Source of the DNA: Hydractinia symbiolongicarpus
Lineage: Eukaryota; Cnidaria; Hydrozoa; Anthoathecata; Hydractiniidae
Length of the DNA stretch: 64,000 nucleotides
Reading direction: 5' to 3'
Assembly (NCBI RefSeq): GCF_029227915.1
Contig: NC_079885.1
Location: 8,060,001 to 8,124,000 of the forward strand
This document shows, one piece after another, positions 12,099 through 24,184 of this stretch (positions are counted from its first letter, which is position 1; each line of letters begins with the position of its first letter). The position numbers and the translations under genes are program-made. The notes under the pieces are model-generated. The model was not told where the DNA came from. It did not search any database and worked only from the letters and a program-made list of their open reading frames with translations.

Positions 12099-13767
12099 CT
12101 GTTTTAAAAAAATCAAGCATGAAAACCATGAAATTGCTTCTTATAATAAAATTTAGTAACAATGACCTATACACCTGTGTAAAAGGTGTATGAATGGATG
12201 AAGATACAATTTCTTGTCTTTTGTGAAAATTTTGCAAATGCCTATTTTGTGAGACTTTGGTGGATAGCTATATTTCTTATATTTTGTGAAAGTTTGTACA
12301 GATGACTATATTTGTTGTACTTCACACGACTTTTTGCAGACGGCTATATTTCTAGTGTTTCACGACACTTGCAGAAGGATATATTTGTTGCATTATTCTC
12401 TTATTCTCTGCAAAAAGCAAATTTTACAGGTTGTACTAGGCTGTATCAGTAATCAATAAATTAAATACAGCAAAATTAAATTAGCTTACTCGCCACAAAA
12501 ATATTAATTTTCTTAACTTGAAATAGCTTGTGTAGTAAAGTCATATAATCAGGACCCATTTGCAATGTTTCTGACGTGTTTAAAGGCGATGTTAAAAAAT
12601 GTGAAACCTTTTACTTCTTCCTTATCGTGAAAATTTATTCTGTAAACTAGGTGGGATAGTAAAATTAATTACACGAAATTTGCAGCTTTTTTGCCAGAAA
12701 GGAATAATTTTGCCATGCAGAAATACCAACCCTTGACTTACTAGTGACATGTCTTCAAAACAACTCTAAAGTCTCAAATATCTTAAGTTTCCACACTTAA
12801 AAATTTTACCTTTTTCACTGCCATCTACTTCAGTTAACCAACACCAGGTATAACCACCGCTGCAACTTCTTCAGACAACTAAAAGTAAGGATAGCACAAC
12901 ATGAAAACCAAACCTAACATTTTTTAAATGAACAACATGAGATTCTATAACAAATCTTTTTTACTCATTTTAGGAGTTCCACAACCCGTTAATAAGATAG
13001 AACCCTTAAAAATTTTAACTTTGTAAACAACAGTCAACATACAACAATGCAGACACATTTCTATTTTTACTTTACAAAATAAAACTTAAATGATATTCCA
13101 AAATCCCTATTTTATACCAAAAAGTCAAATCTCATTTTTTAATTCACACAGACAACAACTTATAGCCGTTGTGATTTCAACAGCAAAACAATATTAAAAA
13201 CATATTACATATTTGTAGCATTTGGGCTTTGTAACAGTTTTCAATTGTTGCAATTTCCGTGCCTAATATTATTACTACGTCAACATGAAACTGTTTTTAA
13301 AACCACATTAAAAATTTGCACATCCAAACCTGTGACGTATTTACATAGGATAAATGAATACATATAAAAATTGCTTTTTTGGTTTCTGGTCAACGGTGTC
13401 CATAACTAGTATAAATCCAAAAAAACCTGATTGAACTAGAAACGAGTTAGCAGGAACATTACTGTTATTGCGCAGCAAAAAAAAAATTGAAAAACCGCAT
13501 AGCTACTGTCTGAGAAAACAGAAAAAAATTGCCAAAAAAAGGGCAATAAAAACTTTCGGCTAGGTTAAAAGGTTAAAAACATACCATACAATTCAAAATG
13601 ATAGCACCAGAAAAGTCAGATTGCACGATCATCAAAAAGAAAACTTCGGTAAAAGTTCTTTCTTGTAGCTTGTAAAAAAAAGAAAACAAAATTTCGATAA
13701 AAACAAATCCACTTGACTGTTGAAACGGGGTAACACAAAAGTTGTCATACTAACCATCAAAAAAAAA

Positions 13768-13781
13768 TGCTGACGTCAGCA
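13768..13781. promoter_or_regulatory. Perfect Maf-type palindrome, unit B
   Basis: Same 14-bp palindrome as in unit A. In gene sense it lies about 1.7 kb upstream of exon 2 of copy A, so it could serve as an upstream element for that otherwise promoterless copy (inference). Confidence 0.58.
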
Positions 13782-14905
13782 CATGTAAAACTCTTGCTTG
13801 TTAGTGTGTTGGTCACTTTCACTGATTCTTAATTTTCTTAAATATGGATTTAATAAATACATGGCGGTAGGTGTTTTTTTTGACCAATGACATTCAGAGC
13901 TCTTTAGAACAAACTGATACACAGGAGACTTCAAAAGAATATCATGAGCATGTTTTTAACTGATCGCATTGATTTCAATACTCTTCTTCTCTTCTTCACC
14001 CCCAAGATAGGCCGGAGCAAATTTTTGACTTGTTCCTCTTTTATTGATTGAACTACAAAGTCGCAAAATATTTCACTTTGTCTTTATTTTTAGTTGAAAT
14101 AACTCAACAGAACTTTTTTATTTATTATTTTTATTAAGAACATATCTCTCTAATTAATTACACTCCAAAAAAGTAAACTTCTGCCATTAACAGGCAAAGT
14201 TTCTGCACAGACTGCTTTAATGTAAACATTCCCATGTGTCTTGTTACACCAGTATCAGTATTATTAGGCACATTTGAGCAATTTCTCTTTGTAAATTCAG
14301 CTGAATTCACCATGGGTTACCAAGTTTGTGTGCTAAGTGATTTAGAAATCCATTTTCTGTTGATTTGACATGAGAAAAATGACATTGCCTAAATAATAGA
14401 CACCTCTAATTAGCAGACAATAGTAGCTAATTGCGCTGAAGATGTCCATTAGTTGACGAGAAGATTGTATTTAATTTTTATTTACTCACAGTTTTTTACG
14501 ATTTGAATTTACTGAAGTTACAAATCTATTTTTGAAAAAACTGCATAAAATCAAAAAGTGCTCAAATAAGCACCTGAGTATTATGAAATTTAGTTCTAAA
14601 AGCAAGATGACCTGGAGCCAGAAATTTATTAAATTATATCACTTTTTGTAAAGTCGTATACATATAGTTATATTCAACTGAGCATACCAAAAATACTATT
14701 TATAAAAAAATAAAAACAAATCAGTTCTCAAATATGCTTTTTTTACTCAGTAAACATACAAGAAAAGTTCTCCATAAACTCCAAAAATTTGGTACAAGTA
14801 AAACAAGATTTCCATTTTCTCTTTCTGATCCTTTTTACCCCTTCTTGTTTGTGATTTTGCATGTCATAATTTCTGCAAACAAATATAACAGTTTATCTAA
14901 CTTGT

Positions 14906-17648
14906 CTATCTGTACGAATGCTGTTGCTGATTGTAATATTGTGGCGCTCGTGTACCATCATGTTCACCTCTCGATGAATTTCCTTGAGAATATGGAGGGT
15001 AATTCATATCAGAAGCAGAAGTGTTATTTGACAGCTGCTCCGACTGTCCACCTTGTGCTAGTGCACCATTCTCATCATTCTTTCTCAAACCTGAAATATT
15101 TTTGTTAACAAGGTAAAATATAATACACAAGGCAAGTAAAAAAACCAACAACTAAACAAAACAAAAAAGGTCAAAGGTACAACTTTATGAATTTGTAAGC
15201 TGTGTTTTTAAAAAACAAACGATCATCTGCTTTTATTATTTTCTATTTCAATCTATTCTTGAGTTAAATACAGCTAAACTTTTTTTACCTGCTTCTCTTT
15301 GCTCTTTTCTCTTTTTAGCTTTTCAATCATAGCATTGAGTTCATCGGTTGACATGGCTTTTTCTCTAGCCGGTGGTACTCCACCTACAGGTGGATTATGA
15401 GAGGGAGGTGGTGGGTATGCCCTATCATAAACAGGGTCATACGCACCTGGAGGTGGCCCTCGAAAAGGTTCACGCAAAACTTTTAAATATGTATCAAAAT
15501 TTCTTGCCACAAAAGATATTGCATCATCGAGTGGCATATTTCGATGTTCTGTTAAAAAAGAAGGTAAAACAAAAACATATTCAAAATCACCACCTGATAA
15601 AAAATTTTTTCACAAAACTTAAAATAAAAATAAACCCAAACCTTGTCGAGCGCCATGAAGTATGTTCAGTGTACAAGAACGATGAATCGCATTTTGCGCA
15701 GATACAACAATCACATAAAGTGTTCCAGCACGAGTAATACGATCAATTACTTCTGCCACTGGCAAATCAATGGGAGGATAACCTATGTTACAAACCAGTC
15801 CAATACTACGCAGCCGAGCTTCAACTTCCTCTGCATAACGGCTAAAAGGAGTGAAGTAAAACAAACATACCGACCACCTACATTTGTGGTCAAACTTCCA
15901 AGATGATGGTACAAACACACACACAAAAACACATGCTTAAATAAACATCCCAGGTACGATCAAATTTCCAATATGCAAATACATGTTTATTTTTGCCCAG
16001 GAACATATTAGCTAAGAGTATTGGTCGAAAATTTAAAACAGGTCAAGAGCATTCCAGTTTTTATATTTTTGTTTACAGAACATTGAAAAACCTAAGCACT
16101 ATTATGTAGTTATTCGTTTTGTTGTTTTTAAGACTTCCGTGAAGTGGAATGGAATTTGGAATTTTGGAATTTCTAAGATCTGAAAATTTTTCCTATTAAG
16201 AAAAATAAATATATTTTTTGCTAGTTATTTGCATTCTGTATTTGTCAATAAGAACAACTGAAAATTAATGCTGCAACTTTTCTCCACAAATTTTAAGTAG
16301 CCAATTTCTTATCATCTTTTAGAATGGAATATGTAAAAAATTGTTTAAATTATTATTTATTTATGTTGTTTATGGTTTATTTGTGGTACAAATAGTTGTA
16401 ACACCCTTTGCAACTGCCTATCTAATTTCTGCTTAGGGTTACTGCCTATCTTTTATTTACTGAATTTTTATATACTTTATGCTGCACAGTATTTAAACTT
16501 ATACAGTTAGAAGGCTGGTTTTATACAGCATGTCATTATTGTGCATAGTCCCAGCCCTGTTCCCACATAAAAACAAAGTTGCTGTACACTTTAACAGAAA
16601 GACAAATATTTCAGAATGGTGGATAATCTACTACTATATTGAGCTAATCAATAAGAAATATATAATAACACCCGAGCAATAAATTGCTCATCCAAGGTTA
16701 CAATTTAGACTGGGCGAGCAATCTGAATAAATATAGAATAAGTTTTTAAATGCATATTATATCACAAGTCTTTTTTATCTATTTTTTTTTATCTTTTATT
16801 ATATATTTTTGTTTTTCTTACTGTAAATAATAAGAAAGATAACATTGATTTCCATGTGAGATGAATTGATTTTGCTCAGCCAGACTAACTTTTTGTGGAA
16901 TTGGGGGAGCAATTAATGGCTCAGCTAGTTTCTCCTTTTTCAGAATTGGGCGAGCCTTTGCTTGAGTGATCGCTCTCCCCTTATTGATAGGCCTGCTATA
17001 TCAGATAATATGAAACAGACCTTTCATAAACTTTTGAAAAAAATTTCTTAAATTTTCTTAAAACGCATATTACTTAAATAAAAATGCCTTTACCTTTCCT
17101 CCTTAGATAAAGAGATGATTTCACAGTCTGTTGACGGCCTAAAGCGTTATGGAGGTGGTCTATGATCATCGTATGATCTACCGTATGGGTTACTTCTCGG
17201 TGGAAATTCCCTGCCACCATATGGAGGTGGGTAACCATCATCGTGAGGATGTGGTGCATATCCTCTACCAGGTGGAAAATCTCTCTGAGGATCATAGGCA
17301 CCATATCTGTATAAACATATGGTAATTAAATTATCAAATTTTTTCACTGAGATGTTTTTTGGCTAGTTATTTTACACAATCTTTGTATGAACTTTCTTAT
17401 GCATTTTTATTGCGTGTTGGCATACCTTCCAAATGGATCATCTTTCCTATAAAGTTCTTCGTATCTTGACATTGGTGACAAAGATCGACCATAATTTGAG
17501 CCGCTGTGAATGGGAGAGCGTGAACGCCTTCTAGGGGATCGTTTGCCTATATGCATCATGTTTTCAGGCACGACTTCTTCTTTTGGGGGAGGAGCTTCAA
17601 ATTTGTCTTTCTCCTGAGCTTTGCGTCTCATTCCAGCCAAATTTACAT
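14906..17648 (-). pseudogene. NCOA5-like exons 2-6, copy B (nonsense codon and frameshift)
   Basis: Exons at 17648-17426, 17306-17094, 15841-15642, 15548-15289 and 15090-14906. Exon 3 carries the TAA (17147-17149) shared with copies A and C. Exon 5 is 260 nt instead of 261 because one T of a T-run (plus strand, near 15305) is missing; the frame leaves the KLKREKEQREAG sequence and would not rejoin exon 6 correctly. Splice sites and the rest of the exons are intact. Two independent lesions argue against a full-length product. Confidence 0.88.
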
Positions 17649-19318
17649 CTGTTTTAAAAAAATCAAGCATGAAAACCATGAAATTGCTTCTTATAATAAA
17701 ATTTAGTAACAATGACCTATACACCTGTGTAAAAGGTGTATGAATGGATGAAGATACAATTTCTTGTCTTTTGTGAAAATTTTGCAAATGCCTATTTTGT
17801 GAGACTTTGGTGGATAGCTATATTTCTTATATTTTGTAAAAAGTTTGTACAGATGACTATATTTGTTGTACTTCACACGACTTTTTGCAGACGGCTATAT
17901 TTCTAGTGTTTCACGACACTTGCAGAAGGATATATTTGTTGCATTATTCTCTTATTCTCTGCAAAAAGCAAATTTTACAGGTTGTACTAGGCTGTATCAG
18001 TAATCAATAAATTAAATACAGCAAAATTAAATTAGCTTACTCGCCACAAAAATATTAATTTTCTTAACTTGAAATAGCTTGTGTAGTAAAGTCATATAAT
18101 CAGGACCCATTTGCAATGTTTCTGACGTGTTTAAAGGCGATGTTAAAAAATGTGAAACCTTTTACTTCTTCCTTATCGTGAAAATTTATTCTGTAAACTA
18201 GGTGGGATAGTAAAATTAATTACACGAAATTTGCAGCTTTTTTGCCAGAAAGGAATAATTTTGCCATGCAGAAATACCAACCCTTGACTTACTAGTGACA
18301 TGTCTTCAAAACAACTCTAAAGTCTCAAATATCTTAAGTTTCCACACTTAAAAATTTTACCTTTTTCACTGCCATCTACTTCAGTTAACCAACACCAGGT
18401 ATAACCACCGCTGCAACTTCTTCAGACAACTAAAAGTAAGGATAGCACAACATGAAAACCAAACCTAACATTTTTTAAATGAACAACATGAGATTCTATA
18501 ACAAATCTTTTTTACTCATTTTAGGAGTTCCACAACCCGTTAATAAGATAGAACCCTTAAAAATTTTAACTTTGTAAACAACAGTCAACATACAACAATG
18601 CAGACACATTTCTATTTTTACTTTACAAAATAAAACTTAAATGATATTCCAAAATCCCTATTTTATACCAAAAAGTCAAATCTCATTTTTTAATTCACAC
18701 AGACAACAACTTATAGCCGTTGTGATTTCAACAGCAAAACAATATTAAAAACATATTACATATTTGTAGCATTTGGGCTTTGTAACAGTTTTCAATTGTT
18801 GCAATTTCCGTGCCTAATATTATTACTACGTCAACATGAAACTGTTTTTAAAACCACATTAAAAATTTGCACATCCAAACCTGTGACGTATTTACATAGG
18901 ATAAATGAATACATATAAAAATTGCTTTTTTGGTTTCTGGTCAACGGTGTCCATAACTAGTATAAATCCAAAAAAACCTGATTGAACTAGAAACGAGTTA
19001 GCAGGAACATTACTGTTATTGCGCAGCAAAAAAAAAATTGAAAAACCGCATAGCTACTGTCTGAGAAAACAGAAAAAAATTGCCAAAAAAAGGGCAATAA
19101 AAACTTTCGGCTAGGTTAAAAGGTTAAAAACATACCATACAATTCAAAATGATAGCACCAGAAAAGTCAGATTGCACGATCATCAAAAAGAAAACTTCGG
19201 TAAAAGTTCTTTCTTGTAGCTTGTAAAAAAAAGAAAACAAAATTTCGATAAAAACAAATCCACTTGACTGTTGAAACGGGGTAACACAAAAGTTGTCATA
19301 CTAACCATCAAAAAAAAA

Positions 19319-19332
19319 TGCTGACGTCAGCA
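19319..19332. promoter_or_regulatory. Perfect Maf-type palindrome, unit C, first of two
   Basis: Same palindrome, in the first half of the 874-bp internal duplication, about 1.7 kb upstream (gene sense) of exon 2 of copy B. Confidence 0.58.
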
Positions 19333-20192
19333 CATGTAAAACTCTTGCTTGTTAGTGTGTTGGTCACTTTCACTGATTCTTAATTTTCTTAAATATGGAT
19401 TTAATAAATACATGGCGGTAGGTGTTTTTTTTAAAAATTTTAACTTTGTAAACAACAGTCAACATACAACAATGCAGACACATTTCTATTTTTACTTTAC
19501 AAAATAAAACTTAAATGATATTCCAAAATCCCTATTTTATACCAAAAAGTCAAATCTCATTTTTTAATTCACACAGACAACAACTTATAGCCGTTGTGAT
19601 TTCAACAGCAAAACAATATTAAAAACATATTACATATTTGTAGCATTTGGGCTTTGTAACAGTTTTCAATTGTTGCAATTTCCGTGCCTAATATTATTAC
19701 TACGTCAACATGAAACTGTTTTTAAAACCACATTAAAAATTTGCACATCCAAACCTGTGACGTATTTACATAGGATAAATGAATACATATAAAAATTGCT
19801 TTTTTGGTTTCTGGTCAACGGTGTCCATAACTAGTATAAATCCAAAAAAACCTGATTGAACTAGAAACGAGTTAGCAGGAACATTACTGTTATTGCGCAG
19901 CAAAAAAAAAATTGAAAAACCGCATAGCTACTGTCTGAGAAAACAGAAAAAAATTGCCAAAAAAAGGGCAATAAAAACTTTCGGCTAGGTTAAAAGGTTA
20001 AAAACATACCATACAATTCAAAATGATAGCACCAGAAAAGTCAGATTGCACGATCATCAAAAAGAAAACTTCGGTAAAAGTTCTTTCTTGTAGCTTGTAA
20101 AAAAAAGAAAACAAAATTTCGATAAAAACAAATCCACTTGACTGTTGAAACGGGGTAACACAAAAGTTGTCATACTAACCATCAAAAAAAAA

Positions 20193-20206
20193 TGCTGACG
20201 TCAGCA
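20193..20206. promoter_or_regulatory. Perfect Maf-type palindrome, unit C, second of two
   Basis: Same palindrome, exactly 874 bp from the previous one, in the second half of the internal duplication. Confidence 0.58.
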
Positions 20207-21330
20207 CATGTAAAACTCTTGCTTGTTAGTGTGTTGGTCACTTTCACTGATTCTTAATTTTCTTAAATATGGATTTAATAAATACATGGCGGTAGGTGTT
20301 TTTTTTGACCAATGACATTCAGAGCTCTTTAGAACAAACTGATACACAGGAGACTTCAAAAGAATATCATGAGCATGTTTTTAACTGATCGCATTGATTT
20401 CAATACTCTTCTTCTCTTCTTCACCCCCAAGATAGGCCGGAGCAAATTTTTGACTTGTTCCTCTTTTATTGATTGAACTACAAAGTCGCAAAATATTTCA
20501 CTTTGTCTTTATTTTTAGTTGAAATAACTCAACAGAACTTTTTTATTTATTATTTTTATTAAGAACATATCTCTCTAATTAATTACACTCCAAAAAAGTA
20601 AACTTCTGCCATTAACAGGCAAAGTTTCTGCACAGACTGCTTTAATGTAAACATTCCCATGTGTCTTGTTACACCAGTATCAGTATTATTAGGCACATTT
20701 GAGCAATTTCTCTTTGTAAATTCAGCTGAATTCACCATGGGTTACCAAGTTTGTGTGCTAAGTGATTTAGAAATCCATTTTCTGTTGATTTGACATGAGA
20801 AAAATGACATTGCCTAAATAATAGACACCTCTAATTAGCAGACAATAGTAGCTAATTGCGCTGAAGATGTCCATTAGTTGACGAGAAGATTGTATTTAAT
20901 TTTTATTTACTCACAGTTTTTTACGATTTGAATTTACTGAAGTTACAAATCTATTTTTGAAAAAACTGCATAAAATCAAAAAGTGCTCAAATAAGCACCT
21001 GAGTATTATGAAATTTAGTTCTAAAAGCAAGATGACCTGGAGCCAGAAATTTATTAAATTATATCACTTTTTGTAAAGTCGTATACATATAGTTATATTC
21101 AACTGAGCATACCAAAAATACTATTTACAAAAAAATAAAAACAAATCAGTTCTCAAATATGCTTTTTTTACTCAGTAAACATACAAGAAAAGTTCTCCAT
21201 AAACTCCAAAAATTTGGTACAAGTAAAACAAGATTTCCATTTTCTCTTTCTGATCCTTTTTACCCCTTCTTGTTTGTGATTTTGCATGTCATAATTTCTG
21301 CAAACAAATATAACAGTTTATCTAACTTGT

Positions 21331-24073
21331 CTATCTGTACGAATGCTGTTGCTGATTGTAATATTGTGGCGCTCGTGTACCATCATGTTCACCTCTCGAT
21401 GAATTTCCTTGAGAATATGGAGGGTAATTCATATCAGAAGCAGAAGTGTTATTTGACAGCTGCTCCGACTGTCCACCTTGTGCTAGTGCACCATTCTCAT
21501 CATTCTTTCTCAAACCTGAAATATTTTTGTTAACAAGGTAAAATATAATACACAAGGCAAGTAAAAAAACCAACAACTAAACAAAACAAAAAAGGTCAAA
21601 GGTACAACTTTATGAATTTGTAAGCTGTGTTTTTAAAAAACAAACGATCATCTGCTTTTATTATTTTCTATTTCAATCTATTCTTGAGTTAAATACAGCT
21701 AAACTTTTTTTACCTGCTTCTCTTTGCTCTTTTCTCTTTTTAGCTTTTCAATCATAGCATTGAGTTCATCGGTTGACATGGCTTTTTCTCTAGCCGGTGG
21801 TACTCCACCTACAGGTGGATTATGAGAGGGAGGTGGTGGGTATGCCCTATCATAAACAGGGTCATACGCACCTGGAGGTGGCCCTCGAAAAGGTTCACGC
21901 AAAACTTTTAAATATGTATCAAAATTTCTTGCCACAAAAGATATTGCATCATCGAGTGGCATATTTCGATGTTCTGTTAAAAAAGAAGGTAAAACAAAAA
22001 CATATTCAAAATCACCACCTGATAAAAAATTTTTTCACAAAACTTAAAATAAAAATAAACCCAAACCTTGTCGAGCGCCATGAAGTATGTTCAGTGTACA
22101 AGAACGATGAATCGCATTTTGCGCAGATACAACAATCACATAAAGTGTTCCAGCACGAGTAATACGATCAATTACTTCTGCCACTGGCAAATCAATGGGA
22201 GGATAACCTATGTTACAAACCAGTCCAATACTACGCAGCCGAGCTTCAACTTCCTCTGCATAACGGCTAAAAGGAGTGAAGTAAAACAAACATACCGACC
22301 ACCTACATTTGTGGTCAAACTTCCAAGATGATGGTACAAACACACACACAAAAACACATGCTTAAATAAACATCCCAGGTACGATCAAATTTCCAATATG
22401 CAAATACATGTTTATTTTTGCCCAGGAACATATTAGCTAAGAGTATTGGTCGAAAATTTAAAACAGGTCAAGAGCATTCCAGTTTTTATATTTTTGTTTA
22501 CAGAACATTGAAAAACCTAAGCACTATTATGTAGTTATTCGTTTTGTTGTTTTTAAGACTTCCGTGAAGTGGAATGGAATTTGGAATTTTGGAATTTCTA
22601 AGATCTGAAAATTTTTCCTATTAAGAAAAATAAATATATTTTTTGCTAGTTATTTGCATTCTGTATTTGTCAATAAGAACAACTGAAAATTAATGCTGCA
22701 ACTTTTCTCCACAAATTTTAAGTAGCCAATTTCTTATCATCTTTTAGAATGGAATATGTAAAAAATTGTTTAAATTATTATTTATTTATGTTGTTTATGG
22801 TTTATTTGTGGTACAAATAGTTGTAACACCCTTTGCAACTGCCTATCTAATTTCTGCTTAGGGTTACTGCCTATCTTTTATTTACTGAATTTTTATATAC
22901 TTTATGCTGCACAGTATTTAAACTTATACAGTTAGAAGGCTGGTTTTATACAGCATGTCATTATTGTGCATAGTCCCAGCCCTGTTCCCACATAAAAACA
23001 AAGTTGCTGTACACTTTAACAGAAAGACAAATATTTCAGAATGGTGGATAATCTACTACTATATTGAGCTAATCAATAAGAAATATATAATAACACCCGA
23101 GCAATAAATTGCTCATCCAAGGTTACAATTTAGACTGGGCGAGCAATCTGAATAAATATAGAATAAGTTTTTAAATGCATATTATATCACAAGTCTTTTT
23201 TATCTATTTTTTTTTATCTTTTATTATATATTTTTGTTTTTCTTACTGTAAATAATAAGAAAGATAACATTGATTTCCATGTGAGATGAATTGATTTTGC
23301 TCAGCCAGACTAACTTTTTGTGGAATTGGGGGAGCAATTAATGGCTCAGCTAGTTTCTCCTTTTTCAGAATTGGGCGAGCCTTTGCTTGAGTGATCGCTC
23401 TCCCCTTATTGATAGGCCTGCTATATCAGATAATATGAAACAGACCTTTCATAAACTTTTGAAAAAAATTTCTGAAATTTTCTTAAAACGCATATTACTT
23501 AAATAAAAATGCCTTTACCTTTCCTCCTTAGATAAAGAGATGATTTCACAGTCTGTTGACGGCCTAAAGCGTTATGGAGGTGGTCTATGATCATCGTATG
23601 ATCTACCGTATGGGTTACTTCTCGGTGGAAATTCCCTGCCACCATATGGAGGTGGGTAACCATCATCGTGAGGATGTGGTGCATATCCTCTACCAGGTGG
23701 AAAATCTCTCTGAGGATCATAGGCACCATATCTGTATAAACATATGGTAATTAAATTATCAAATTTTTTCACTGAGATGTTTTTTGGCTAGTTATTTTAC
23801 ACAATCTTTGTATGAACTTTCTTATGCATTTTTATTGCGTGTTGGCATACCTTCCAAATGGATCATCTTTCCTATAAAGTTCTTCGTATCTTGACATTGG
23901 TGACAAAGATCGACCATAATTTGAGCCGCTGTGAATGGGAGAGCGTGAACGCCTTCTAGGGGATCGTTTGCCTATATGCATCATGTTTTCAGGCACGACT
24001 TCTTCTTTTGGGGGAGGAGCTTCAAATTTGTCTTTCTCCTGAGCTTTGCGTCTCATTCCAGCCAAATTTACAT
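21331..24073 (-). pseudogene. NCOA5-like exons 2-6, copy C (nonsense codon and frameshift)
   Basis: Exons at 24073-23851, 23731-23519, 22266-22067, 21973-21714 and 21515-21331. It has the same exon-3 TAA (23572-23574) and the same one-base exon-5 deletion as copy B, so B and C derive from each other or were homogenised. Exons 2, 4 and 6 read like those of copy B. It is the copy nearest to the intact gene and lies about 2.8 kb downstream of that gene's stop codon. Confidence 0.88.
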
Positions 24074-24184
24074 CTGTTTTAAAAAAATCAAGCATGAAAA
24101 CCATGAAATTGCTTCTTATAATAAAATTTAGTAACAATGACCTATACACCTGTGTAAAAGGTGTATGAATGGATGAAGATACAA

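Larger units (their letters stand above)
6663..12209. repeat. Tandem segmental duplication, unit A (~5.55 kb)
   Basis: Left-most of four head-to-tail copies. The unit begins at TTTCTTGTCTTTTGTG and ends after GATGAAGATACAA. It differs from units B-D mainly in its left half: GTGTAAAGTC for GTGTAGTAAAGTC near 6986, an extra TTAA near 7257, and GCTCAAAAGC for GCTCAAATAAGC near 9013. The right half is nearly identical to B. The 2.7 kb left of exon 6 (6663-9354) has no recognised gene and carries the Maf-type palindrome at 8222. Confidence 0.95.
12210..17759. repeat. Tandem segmental duplication, unit B (5550 bp)
   Basis: Second copy, starting with the same TTTCTTGTCTTTTGTG word as unit A. The A/B junction reads GATGAAGATACAATTTCTTG; the first part is the unit's right end and the second its left end. 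Compared with A it lacks one T in exon 5. It shares AAATTTCTTAAA near 17042 with D, where A and C have AAATTTCTGAAA, so copies are mosaics. The region 12210-14905 carries no recognised gene. Confidence 0.95.
18559..20306. repeat. 874-bp internal tandem duplication inside unit C
   Basis: 18559-19432 and 19433-20306 are direct copies. The junction joins a T-run after GGCGGTAGGTG directly to TAAAAATTTTAACTTTG, where the other units continue with GACCAATGAC. It lies in non-coding DNA between exon 6 of copy C and exon 2 of copy B, and it doubles the Maf-type palindrome (19319 and 20193). Its two halves look identical over most of their length, so it is younger than the main array or has been homogenised. 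Confidence 0.93.
17760..24184. repeat. Tandem segmental duplication, unit C (6425 bp, with internal duplication)
   Basis: Third copy. Its extra length relative to A and B is accounted for by an 874-bp internal tandem duplication (18559-20306) plus one inserted base near 17838. It shares the exon-5 one-base deletion with B and the exon-3 nonsense codon with A and B. The region 17760-21330 carries no recognised gene. Confidence 0.95.

Noticed and set aside
14734-15108. Plus-strand 124-codon frame in units B-D
   Set aside because: Antisense to exon 6 and its 3' flank; shortened in unit A by small changes, low complexity at its start, no domain.
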